The position numbers and the translations under genes were made by a program. Shown one piece after another: positions 52,752-64,000 of a DNA stretch of 64,000 bases. The notes beneath the pieces were generated by a model. It worked only from the letters and a program-made list of their open reading frames with translations. It did no database searches and was not told the DNA's origin. The stretch is from Oasisia sp. SBJ-2009 (Eukaryota > Annelida > Polychaeta > Sabellida > Siboglinidae): positions 26,056,627 to 26,120,626 of the forward strand of contig OZ024861.1 in assembly GCA_964017155.1 (NCBI GenBank), given 5' to 3'. Position 1 is the stretch's first letter; every line of letters begins with the position of its first letter.

Positions 52752-55282
52752 GGCCTAAGACCACATTTGCATTTTCCATAGGCGACCATTATAACGTTTC
52801 CTTCATTTCCTATTAATCTTGATCAGCTCTCTTATTGACAATTTCACAGCATGTTTACCCTCCACAGACAGAGGTTCAGTGGAAAATTCGTGAACTTTTA
52901 ATACCTCAGGCTCCCACAAAGTTCATTCAAACCTTACACCCCTCCATTTCTGCTTGAGCCACCCACGGATTGCCCCTGATTACATCACCAAGCAAAATGA
53001 CAAATGTATTAATACGCAGAAATGCACCGAATGACAGCGGTCGTAATTTGACAGCTCTGATGTCACGCTGCACAAAAACGTCATTTATAATCACTCCACA
53101 CTACATATGTGCTCACAGAAATCCAGACAACGTGCATAATGCTGCTTTTTTAAGGTACTCTGCGGTCGGGTAATGGCGGACGTGCACATTTTGGTGGTCT
53201 TACGTCAAATAGATTGGCCAAAAACGTCAAAAGTTCACAAAAATTAGTCATACATCAAGAATGACATATAGCTAGATTAACTGTCTAGGGAAATTGACAC
53301 CATCTCGATAATAATTATAATATGCGTCTTCAAAAGTTGCACCCCTCCCAGATAAATAGCACCGTGCGTGGGTTGAAACACGTTTATTCAGAAAGCGATA
53401 ATAGATCAGACGTTTGCCTGAAACTAATGGCACTGTACACAACAAACAGTCCACCACAGTCTCTTAACGATCTGACAGTAACATATAGAGAATATAGAAG
53501 ATATATATTTTTTGACAATTTTTTATTAAATGTTGTCAATTTCACCATAAAAATGCAAAAGTCATATTTTTGAACAGCATTTTTTCGGACACGCAAAGTG
53601 CTAAATTTCACGAATTTCTGTATATCGTAATGCTCACCAACTTTGCTTAATTGTATGATGCAATTATGAACTGTGCGTCGTATATATACGTCCCCAGGAG
53701 GGCTCAGAATCACAGGCCAGTTTCTCATAAATTGTCGCAGTATTGAAAGGCCAGGCAGCGTCTTTCGATGGTAATTTCAATTAAATTGTATGTAGAACGC
53801 TGAAATGTGGGACATACATTCAGGAATATACACGTTACATGATGGAAGCATATTCGTGATACACAGTAGAACGTATCTCTTGCGTCAAACAAATTATCAC
53901 CCTACCCCCCTAGCAATAAGCCGCACTTTACTCGGGCGCAACCCATTATATTAGACAGAGACACTTCCATAACCATCACACGTCGTTTTTTATGCCACCA
54001 ATTATTTCGCTGGTGTACATACACTATTGAACACATCAGATACAGCTGGTAGATTAGTTACTGTCAGAAAAAAATGTTGGCCAGTGACACCATAGACACG
54101 AGGCAAATGTTGAATAGACAGTTGCGCCACCCTCTGCCGCAACTTGATCGCTGTAAACGCATTCATTGTGGTAATAATGTTGTTACTAAAACATATCCAC
54201 ATTGCTTTTAGTGCATTAAAGAGCATCTTAGATGTTGACAATTCGGATAGAACATACAAATTACCAGTGATTTATATAGTTTCTTATCAGACTATATATC
54301 ACTTATGTATGTGATTAGTTTAAGCTGACATGTCATATGCAAATATCTGTATAATTCGGTTATGTTACAGCTGAAAAGTGCAAGACTGTCGACAGGGATG
54401 GTGTGATAGTTCTTGTAGACAATTTCAACACACTGACACTTCTGTTAGGTGCCCAATTTTAGTTTGTATGAGCATCAATGAACCTAATCGGATTACGGCA
54501 GTCGGGGCATACTTGGATAAAATGCGCTGCTTTCTTATTCTCAGTCACATCTGGGGTATATTTAAATATATTCTCAATTGTGTTCGGTGTTTCAGTTAGG
54601 GTATATATGTCGCTAAAATGAGCAGGTGAAAGATAGTACATTTTTAGACGCGCGTGGACAATCTGCTTCATTCGGCGACCAACAATTGACTAAAATAGAG
54701 GCTGCGTTTAAGGGGTGGGGGTGTAATCAAATGTCCTTTGCTCGCCCGTTGATGCTTATTTTGTGTTCTAAATACGACACAAGCAAGCATCACATAATTA
54801 GGATTAACAAATAGGAAGCTATCGGATGTTCATTTTAGTATTTGCTATTAAGAAACACGCATTTGTAGATGTCGCATACACAGTATAAGTAATGTAATTG
54901 CAGCTAAACTCATCGTACTGGAAATATGTCGTTAATGTGGCGCATTTTTTTAAATACGAAACAAATTATTCACGCTCTTGAACAGGGACATTTGAAGCAC
55001 AAACTCATGCTGTCTTCAATATAGGATATTACGCATGGTGTGTAAAATGCAGCGTGTAACTTCCACATAACCAATATTATCAGTGTATTTTCCTTGCATA
55101 TCACGCGGTAACTAGCTTGCTAATTGCTTTTAATAACTCTCCTAGATGGAGCATTATCAGTAAATAATGACTCCATTGTGTTACAGTCAATAGCAACTTC
55201 AAATGAAGCAAAACAACAACCTCACGCATCGCTCAAACTACGTTTTCGTGCCTCTTATGTCAAAACGGCCGTTTTTCAATTA
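52752..55282. repeat. Array unit 21
   Basis: Full length. Offset 1106 is T. Confidence 0.97.
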
Positions 55283-57813
55283 GGCCTAAGACCACATTTG
55301 CATTTTCCATAGGCGACCATTATAACGTTTCCTTCATTTCCTATTAATCTTGATCAGCTCTCTTATTGACAATTTCACAGCATGTTTACCCTCCACAGAC
55401 AGAGGTTCAGTGGAAAATTCGTGAACTTTTAATACCTCAGGCTCCCACAAAGTTCATTCAAACCTTACACCCCTCCATTTCTGCTTGAGCCACCCACGGA
55501 TTGCCCCTGATTACATCACCAAGCAAAATGACAAATGTATTAATACGCAGAAATGCACCGAATGACAGCGGTCGTAATTTGACAGCTCTGATGTCACGCT
55601 GCACAAAAACGTCATTTATAATCACTCCACACTACATATGTGCTCACAGAAATCCAGACAACGTGCATAATGCTGCTTTTTTAAGGTACTCTGCGGTCGG
55701 GTAATGGCGGACGTGCACATTTTGGTGGTCTTACGTCAAATAGATTGGCCAAAAACGTCAAAAGTTCACAAAAATTAGTCATACATCAAGAATGACATAT
55801 AGCTAGATTAACTGTCTAGGGAAATTGACACCATCTCGATAATAATTATAATATGCGTCTTCAAAAGTTGCACCCCTCCCAGATAAATAGCACCGTGCGT
55901 GGGTTGAAACACGTTTATTCAGAAAGCGATAATAGATCAGACGTTTGCCTGAAACTAATGGCACTGTACACAACAAACAGTCCACCACAGTCTCTTAACG
56001 ATCTGACAGTAACATATAGAGAATATAGAAGATATATATTTTTTGACAATTTTTTATTAAATGTTGTCAATTTCACCATAAAAATGCAAAAGTCATATTT
56101 TTGAACAGCATTTTTTCGGACACGCAAAGTGCTAAATTTCACGAATTTCTGTATATCGTAATGCTCACCAACTTTGCTTAATTGTATGATGCAATTATGA
56201 ACTGTGCGTCGTATATATACGTCCCCAGGAGGGCTCAGAATCACAGGCCAGTTTCTCATAAATTGTCGCAGTATTGAAAGGCCAGGCAGCGTCTTTCGAT
56301 GGTAATTTCAATTAAATTGTATGTAGAACGCTGAAATGTGGGACATACATTCAGGAATATACACGTTACATGATGGAAGCATATTCGTGATACACAGTAG
56401 AACGTATCTCTTGCGTCAAACAAATTATCACCCTACCCCCCTAGCAATAAGCCGCACTTTACTCGGGCGCAACCCATTATATTAGACAGAGACACTTCCA
56501 TAACCATCACACGTCGTTTTTTATGCCACCAATTATTTCGCTGGTGTACATACACTATTGAACACATCAGATACAGCTGGTAGATTAGTTACTGTCAGAA
56601 AAAAATGTTGGCCAGTGACACCATAGACACGAGGCAAATGTTGAATAGACAGTTGCGCCACCCTCTGCCGCAACTTGATCGCTGTAAACGCATTCATTGT
56701 GGTAATAATGTTGTTACTAAAACATATCCACATTGCTTTTAGTGCATTAAAGAGCATCTTAGATGTTGACAATTCGGATAGAACATACAAATTACCAGTG
56801 ATTTATATAGTTTCTTATCAGACTATATATCACTTATGTATGTGATTAGTTTAAGCTGACATGTCATATGCAAATATCTGTATAATTCGGTTATGTTACA
56901 GCTGAAAAGTGCAAGACTGTCGACAGGGATGGTGTGATAGTTCTTGTAGACAATTTCAACACACTGACACTTCTGTTAGGTGCCCAATTTTAGTTTGTAT
57001 GAGCATCAATGAACCTAATCGGATTACGGCAGTCGGGGCATACTTGGATAAAATGCGCTGCTTTCTTATTCTCAGTCACATCTGGGGTATATTTAAATAT
57101 ATTCTCAATTGTGTTCGGTGTTTCAGTTAGGGTATATATGTCGCTAAAATGAGCAGGTGAAAGATAGTACATTTTTAGACGCGCGTGGACAATCTGCTTC
57201 ATTCGGCGACCAACAATTGACTAAAATAGAGGCTGCGTTTAAGGGGTGGGGGTGTAATCAAATGTCCTTTGCTCGCCCGTTGATGCTTATTTTGTGTTCT
57301 AAATACGACACAAGCAAGCATCACATAATTAGGATTAACAAATAGGAAGCTATCGGATGTTCATTTTAGTATTTGCTATTAAGAAACACGCATTTGTAGA
57401 TGTCGCATACACAGTATAAGTAATGTAATTGCAGCTAAACTCATCGTACTGGAAATATGTCGTTAATGTGGCGCATTTTTTTAAATACGAAACAAATTAT
57501 TCACGCTCTTGAACAGGGACATTTGAAGCACAAACTCATGCTGTCTTCAATATAGGATATTACGCATGGTGTGTAAAATGCAGCGTGTAACTTCCACATA
57601 ACCAATATTATCAGTGTATTTTCCTTGCATATCACGCGGTAACTAGCTTGCTAATTGCTTTTAATAACTCTCCTAGATGGAGCATTATCAGTAAATAATG
57701 ACTCCATTGTGTTACAGTCAATAGCAACTTCAAATGAAGCAAAACAACAACCTCACGCATCGCTCAAACTACGTTTTCGTGCCTCTTATGTCAAAACGGC
57801 CGTTTTTCAATTA
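55283..57813. repeat. Array unit 22
   Basis: Full length. Offset 1106 is T. Confidence 0.97.
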
Positions 57814-60344
57814 GGCCTAAGACCACATTTGCATTTTCCATAGGCGACCATTATAACGTTTCCTTCATTTCCTATTAATCTTGATCAGCTCTCTTATTGA
57901 CAATTTCACAGCATGTTTACCCTCCACAGACAGAGGTTCAGTGGAAAATTCGTGAACTTTTAATACCTCAGGCTCCCACAAAGTTCATTCAAACCTTACA
58001 CCCCTCCATTTCTGCTTGAGCCACCCACGGATTGCCCCTGATTACATCACCAAGCAAAATGACAAATGTATTAATACGCAGAAATGCACCGAATGACAGC
58101 GGTCGTAATTTGACAGCTCTGATGTCACGCTGCACAAAAACGTCATTTATAATCACTCCACACTACATATGTGCTCACAGAAATCCAGACAACGTGCATA
58201 ATGCTGCTTTTTTAAGGTACTCTGCGGTCGGGTAATGGCGGACGTGCACATTTTGGTGGTCTTACGTCAAATAGATTGGCCAAAAACGTCAAAAGTTCAC
58301 AAAAATTAGTCATACATCAAGAATGACATATAGCTAGATTAACTGTCTAGGGAAATTGACACCATCTCGATAATAATTATAATATGCGTCTTCAAAAGTT
58401 GCACCCCTCCCAGATAAATAGCACCGTGCGTGGGTTGAAACACGTTTATTCAGAAAGCGATAATAGATCAGACGTTTGCCTGAAACTAATGGCACTGTAC
58501 ACAACAAACAGTCCACCACAGTCTCTTAACGATCTGACAGTAACATATAGAGAATATAGAAGATATATATTTTTTGACAATTTTTTATTAAATGTTGTCA
58601 ATTTCACCATAAAAATGCAAAAGTCATATTTTTGAACAGCATTTTTTCGGACACGCAAAGTGCTAAATTTCACGAATTTCTGTATATCGTAATGCTCACC
58701 AACTTTGCTTAATTGTATGATGCAATTATGAACTGTGCGTCGTATATATACGTCCCCAGGAGGGCTCAGAATCACAGGCCAGTTTCTCATAAATTGTCGC
58801 AGTATTGAAAGGCCAGGCAGCGTCTTTCGATGGTAATTTCAATTAAATTGTATGTAGAACGCTGAAATGTGGGACATACATTCAGGAATATACACGTTAC
58901 ATGATGGAAGCATATTCGTGATACACAGTAGAACGTATCTCTTGCGTCAAACAAATTATCACCCTACCCCCCTAGCAATAAGCCGCACTTTACTCGGGCG
59001 CAACCCATTATATTAGACAGAGACACTTCCATAACCATCACACGTCGTTTTTTATGCCACCAATTATTTCGCTGGTGTACATACACTATTGAACACATCA
59101 GATACAGCTGGTAGATTAGTTACTGTCAGAAAAAAATGTTGGCCAGTGACACCATAGACACGAGGCAAATGTTGAATAGACAGTTGCGCCACCCTCTGCC
59201 GCAACTTGATCGCTGTAAACGCATTCATTGTGGTAATAATGTTGTTACTAAAACATATCCACATTGCTTTTAGTGCATTAAAGAGCATCTTAGATGTTGA
59301 CAATTCGGATAGAACATACAAATTACCAGTGATTTATATAGTTTCTTATCAGACTATATATCACTTATGTATGTGATTAGTTTAAGCTGACATGTCATAT
59401 GCAAATATCTGTATAATTCGGTTATGTTACAGCTGAAAAGTGCAAGACTGTCGACAGGGATGGTGTGATAGTTCTTGTAGACAATTTCAACACACTGACA
59501 CTTCTGTTAGGTGCCCAATTTTAGTTTGTATGAGCATCAATGAACCTAATCGGATTACGGCAGTCGGGGCATACTTGGATAAAATGCGCTGCTTTCTTAT
59601 TCTCAGTCACATCTGGGGTATATTTAAATATATTCTCAATTGTGTTCGGTGTTTCAGTTAGGGTATATATGTCGCTAAAATGAGCAGGTGAAAGATAGTA
59701 CATTTTTAGACGCGCGTGGACAATCTGCTTCATTCGGCGACCAACAATTGACTAAAATAGAGGCTGCGTTTAAGGGGTGGGGGTGTAATCAAATGTCCTT
59801 TGCTCGCCCGTTGATGCTTATTTTGTGTTCTAAATACGACACAAGCAAGCATCACATAATTAGGATTAACAAATAGGAAGCTATCGGATGTTCATTTTAG
59901 TATTTGCTATTAAGAAACACGCATTTGTAGATGTCGCATACACAGTATAAGTAATGTAATTGCAGCTAAACTCATCGTACTGGAAATATGTCGTTAATGT
60001 GGCGCATTTTTTTAAATACGAAACAAATTATTCACGCTCTTGAACAGGGACATTTGAAGCACAAACTCATGCTGTCTTCAATATAGGATATTACGCATGG
60101 TGTGTAAAATGCAGCGTGTAACTTCCACATAACCAATATTATCAGTGTATTTTCCTTGCATATCACGCGGTAACTAGCTTGCTAATTGCTTTTAATAACT
60201 CTCCTAGATGGAGCATTATCAGTAAATAATGACTCCATTGTGTTACAGTCAATAGCAACTTCAAATGAAGCAAAACAACAACCTCACGCATCGCTCAAAC
60301 TACGTTTTCGTGCCTCTTATGTCAAAACGGCCGTTTTTCAATTA
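57814..60344. repeat. Array unit 23
   Basis: Full length. Offset 1106 is T. Confidence 0.97.
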
Positions 60345-62875
60345 GGCCTAAGACCACATTTGCATTTTCCATAGGCGACCATTATAACGTTTCCTTCATT
60401 TCCTATTAATCTTGATCAGCTCTCTTATTGACAATTTCACAGCATGTTTACCCTCCACAGACAGAGGTTCAGTGGAAAATTCGTGAACTTTTAATACCTC
60501 AGGCTCCCACAAAGTTCATTCAAACCTTACACCCCTCCATTTCTGCTTGAGCCACCCACGGATTGCCCCTGATTACATCACCAAGCAAAATGACAAATGT
60601 ATTAATACGCAGAAATGCACCGAATGACAGCGGTCGTAATTTGACAGCTCTGATGTCACGCTGCACAAAAACGTCATTTATAATCACTCCACACTACATA
60701 TGTGCTCACAGAAATCCAGACAACGTGCATAATGCTGCTTTTTTAAGGTACTCTGCGGTCGGGTAATGGCGGACGTGCACATTTTGGTGGTCTTACGTCA
60801 AATAGATTGGCCAAAAACGTCAAAAGTTCACAAAAATTAGTCATACATCAAGAATGACATATAGCTAGATTAACTGTCTAGGGAAATTGACACCATCTCG
60901 ATAATAATTATAATATGCGTCTTCAAAAGTTGCACCCCTCCCAGATAAATAGCACCGTGCGTGGGTTGAAACACGTTTATTCAGAAAGCGATAATAGATC
61001 AGACGTTTGCCTGAAACTAATGGCACTGTACACAACAAACAGTCCACCACAGTCTCTTAACGATCTGACAGTAACATATAGAGAATATAGAAGATATATA
61101 TTTTTTGACAATTTTTTATTAAATGTTGTCAATTTCACCATAAAAATGCAAAAGTCATATTTTTGAACAGCATTTTTTCGGACACGCAAAGTGCTAAATT
61201 TCACGAATTTCTGTATATCGTAATGCTCACCAACTTTGCTTAATTGTATGATGCAATTATGAACTGTGCGTCGTATATATACGTCCCCAGGAGGGCTCAG
61301 AATCACAGGCCAGTTTCTCATAAATTGTCGCAGTATTGAAAGGCCAGGCAGCGTCTTTCGATGGTAATTTCAATTAAATTGTATGTAGAACGCTGAAATG
61401 TGGGACATACATTCAGGAATATACACGTTACATGATGGAAGCATATTCGTGATACACAGTAGAACGTATCTCTTGCGTCAAACAAATTATCACCCTACCC
61501 CCCTAGCAATAAGCCGCACTTTACTCGGGCGCAACCCATTATATTAGACAGAGACACTTCCATAACCATCACACGTCGTTTTTTATGCCACCAATTATTT
61601 CGCTGGTGTACATACACTATTGAACACATCAGATACAGCTGGTAGATTAGTTACTGTCAGAAAAAAATGTTGGCCAGTGACACCATAGACACGAGGCAAA
61701 TGTTGAATAGACAGTTGCGCCACCCTCTGCCGCAACTTGATCGCTGTAAACGCATTCATTGTGGTAATAATGTTGTTACTAAAACATATCCACATTGCTT
61801 TTAGTGCATTAAAGAGCATCTTAGATGTTGACAATTCGGATAGAACATACAAATTACCAGTGATTTATATAGTTTCTTATCAGACTATATATCACTTATG
61901 TATGTGATTAGTTTAAGCTGACATGTCATATGCAAATATCTGTATAATTCGGTTATGTTACAGCTGAAAAGTGCAAGACTGTCGACAGGGATGGTGTGAT
62001 AGTTCTTGTAGACAATTTCAACACACTGACACTTCTGTTAGGTGCCCAATTTTAGTTTGTATGAGCATCAATGAACCTAATCGGATTACGGCAGTCGGGG
62101 CATACTTGGATAAAATGCGCTGCTTTCTTATTCTCAGTCACATCTGGGGTATATTTAAATATATTCTCAATTGTGTTCGGTGTTTCAGTTAGGGTATATA
62201 TGTCGCTAAAATGAGCAGGTGAAAGATAGTACATTTTTAGACGCGCGTGGACAATCTGCTTCATTCGGCGACCAACAATTGACTAAAATAGAGGCTGCGT
62301 TTAAGGGGTGGGGGTGTAATCAAATGTCCTTTGCTCGCCCGTTGATGCTTATTTTGTGTTCTAAATACGACACAAGCAAGCATCACATAATTAGGATTAA
62401 CAAATAGGAAGCTATCGGATGTTCATTTTAGTATTTGCTATTAAGAAACACGCATTTGTAGATGTCGCATACACAGTATAAGTAATGTAATTGCAGCTAA
62501 ACTCATCGTACTGGAAATATGTCGTTAATGTGGCGCATTTTTTTAAATACGAAACAAATTATTCACGCTCTTGAACAGGGACATTTGAAGCACAAACTCA
62601 TGCTGTCTTCAATATAGGATATTACGCATGGTGTGTAAAATGCAGCGTGTAACTTCCACATAACCAATATTATCAGTGTATTTTCCTTGCATATCACGCG
62701 GTAACTAGCTTGCTAATTGCTTTTAATAACTCTCCTAGATGGAGCATTATCAGTAAATAATGACTCCATTGTGTTACAGTCAATAGCAACTTCAAATGAA
62801 GCAAAACAACAACCTCACGCATCGCTCAAACTACGTTTTCGTGCCTCTTATGTCAAAACGGCCGTTTTTCAATTA
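60345..62875. repeat. Array unit 24 (last full unit)
   Basis: Full length. Offset 1106 is T. Confidence 0.97.
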
Positions 62876-63332
62876 GGCCTAAGACCACATTTGCATTTTC
62901 CATAGGCGACCATTATAACGTTTCCTTCATTTCCTATTAATCTTGATCAGCTCTCTTATTGACAATTTCACAGCATGTTTACCCTCCACAGACAGAGGTT
63001 CAGTGGAAAATTCGTGAACTTTTAATACCTCAGGCTCCCACAAAGTTCATTCAAACCTTACACCCCTCCATTTCTGCTTGAGCCACCCACGGATTGCCCC
63101 TGATTACATCACCAAGCAAAATGACAAATGTATTAATACGCAGAAATGCACCGAATGACAGCGGTCGTAATTTGACAGCTCTGATGTCACGCTGCACAAA
63201 AACGTCATTTATAATCACTCCACACTACATATGTGCTCACAGAAATCCAGACAACGTGCATAATGCTGCTTTTTTAAGGTACTCTGCGGTCGGGTAATGG
63301 CGGACGTGCACATTTTGGTGGTCTTACGTCAA
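62876..63332. repeat. Terminal partial unit 25: exactly one module M
   Basis: The array stops after CTTACGTCAA, the same base at which the module ends in the internal deletion. TTGGTTTATTAC of the unique flank follows in place of ATAGATTGG. The array is therefore bounded by a module on both sides. Confidence 0.95.
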
Positions 63333-63549
63333 TTGGTTTATTACAAATACATCTACGTGTTAGTCGATAGATGGCACCACAACTTAGGCCGACGCTAGCT
63401 TCGATTAACCTCCGTGATGTGGCAGCACTTTTCAGCCCCTCAAAGTCCGACTGACTAGGCTTGCGCTTGTGGCTGGGGCTGTTTCTAGAACACTCTCGCT
63501 CAGGTAAACTCGTTTCAGCCTGCGATGCGGTCCCATTTTCTCGAGCAAC
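63274..63549 (-). other. Open frame crossing the right array boundary (possible exon or transposon fragment)
   Basis: A minus-strand frame of 91 codons is open between stops (TAA just upstream at 63550-63552, TAA at 63274-63276) and has no ATG. Most of it lies in the unique flank, and the last ~19 codons lie inside the terminal module. Its middle reads RRLIEASVGLSCGAIYRLTRR, which has the spacing of a helix-turn-helix (I-A/E-A-x-G-L-S-x-G-x-I/V-Y-R-L), as in many transposase and regulator N-termini. A stop-free stretch of this length is expected by chance somewhere in a window this size. I do not call it a gene. Confidence 0.15.
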
Positions 63550-63760
63550 TTAGGAACTTATTAGCCCCACTGTTTTACAGAAAACATCGTCGGTTATGAG
63601 TTTGTTGTGAGTGCTATTCTCGAAATAATCACCATACGAATATTCGCAAATGGCCTTGGAACGGCAAAGCAATATCAAGAGGAGCGTAATGACTATTTCG
63701 AATTTAGTTTGGTGCTACAACATCGTCAACATATATATTAATAAAGGACGTTGTTGCGTA
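63333..63760. other. Unique right flank, no recognised gene
   Basis: Sequence unlike the array, with higher GC and normal complexity. A donor-like CTCAGGTAAACT lies near 63500 and an AATAAA at 63740-63745, but no continuous exon-intron structure can be supported. It shares no visible similarity with the left flank of the array beyond AATTGG at the boundary. Confidence 0.5.
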
Positions 63761-63920
63761 GCCGAGCATCGGAACCGTGTTCGCTGGTGATAAAGGTCCG
63801 AGCACTCAACGCGCATGCGCCTACTTTGACTTTCCCCGGTGCTCGGACGCGGTGCAGCAGGCCGAGCATCGGAACCGTGTTTGTTTGTGATAAAGGTCCG
63901 AGCATTCAACGCACAGGCGA
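63761..63920. repeat. Diverged 100-bp tandem duplication with inverted repeats
   Basis: GCCGAGCATCGGAACCGTGT at 63761 recurs at 63861 (offset 100), followed in both by GTGATAAAGGTCCGAGCA and TCAACGC. Similarity fades after about 57 bp of the second copy. The first copy also contains GTCCGAGCAC (63796-63805) with its exact inverse GTGCTCGGAC (63839-63848), enclosing the perfect palindrome GCGCATGCGC (63811-63820). It may be part of a small foldback or MITE-like repeat. The last 80 bases of the window show nothing further. Confidence 0.7.
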
Positions 63921-64000
63921 TTTTTTGGTCGTACTTTCACGTTACCCTTCGCATCAGTATCAGTACGGGTGCATAATACTGCTACTAGCGATTCATAAGG

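Larger units (their letters stand above)
4053..63332. repeat. Large tandem array, 2531-bp period, 24 units plus terminal partial copy
   Basis: Every landmark recurs at exactly 2531 bp in head-to-tail orientation, for example the GGCCTAAGACCAC word at 4053, 6584, 9115, 11646 and so on. Identity begins at GGCCTAAG (4053) and ends at CTTACGTCAA (63332). Two places break the period: an N-gap at 17503-17702 and a 460-bp deletion at 30429/30430. The pattern in modules is (M-I) x11, then I alone, then (M-I) x12, then a final M, where M is 460 bp and I is 2071 bp. If the gap hides only part of one unit, the array is 24 periods plus 457 bp. Copies are almost identical; only a recurrent T/A variant and one private T-to-C change were noticed. 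No unit holds a recognisable gene. The longest frame is 114 codons on the minus strand, without family motifs. Confidence 0.98.

Noticed and set aside
4053..63332. CRISPR array, rDNA, histone, snRNA or spliced-leader gene cluster
   Set aside because: The repeat is 2531 bp without short spacers, and I found no 5S, 18S/28S, U-snRNA, histone or tRNA internal-promoter sequence. A weak ATTTTGG near the module end is not enough for an Sm-type RNA.
63740..63745. AATAAA as a polyadenylation signal
   Set aside because: It lies in an AT-rich stretch with no supported upstream exon.
63715..63909. 64-codon minus-strand frame in the right flank
   Set aside because: Its sequence is two translations of the 100-bp duplication in different frames; nothing supports coding.

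Overview
This window is non-coding, repeat-dominated DNA from an animal genome. The evidence for an animal is a decayed THAP zinc-finger reading frame inside a small DNA transposon; THAP domains are an animal family that includes P-element-type transposases. Long microsatellites and the absence of any bacterial gene organisation agree with this. The species cannot be named. I recognise no intact protein-coding gene, tRNA, rRNA or snRNA. Exactly 200 Ns at 17503-17702 mark an assembly gap.

Layout. Positions 1-312 are an ACGGC pentamer array that enters from the left. Positions 313-894 are AT-rich and carry diverged repeats spaced about 160-170 bp apart. Positions 895-1924 are a G-rich hexamer array, first GGGGGC and then about 156 perfect GGGGAC units, followed by TA repeats to 2053. 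Positions 2054-3122 are AT-rich spacer. Positions 3123-3966 are an 844-bp element with ~100-bp terminal inverted repeats, TTAA on both sides and a THAP remnant.

Positions 4053-63332 are one near-identical head-to-tail tandem array with a 2531-bp period. It contains about 24 units plus a partial terminal copy. The right flank (63333-64000) is unique except for a diverged 100-bp duplication rich in inverted repeats.

The most interesting feature is the internal logic of the array. Each 2531-bp period divides into a 460-bp module (M) and a 2071-bp spacer (I). The array starts with M and ends with M, giving M-I-M-I-...-M. At one internal junction (30429/30430) M alone is missing, cleanly, at a 4-bp TCAA shared by both of its edges. 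M carries a 9-bp inverted repeat (TAAGACCAC / GTGGTCTTA) close to its two ends, and its left edge lies at TCAA between two perfect palindromes of 14 and 10 bp. Three independent boundaries (left array end, right array end, internal deletion) therefore fall on the same module edges. This suggests that M is a discrete mobile or recombinogenic unit, or the terminal direct repeat of a compound element that was amplified in tandem. No protein that could drive this is visible in the window.
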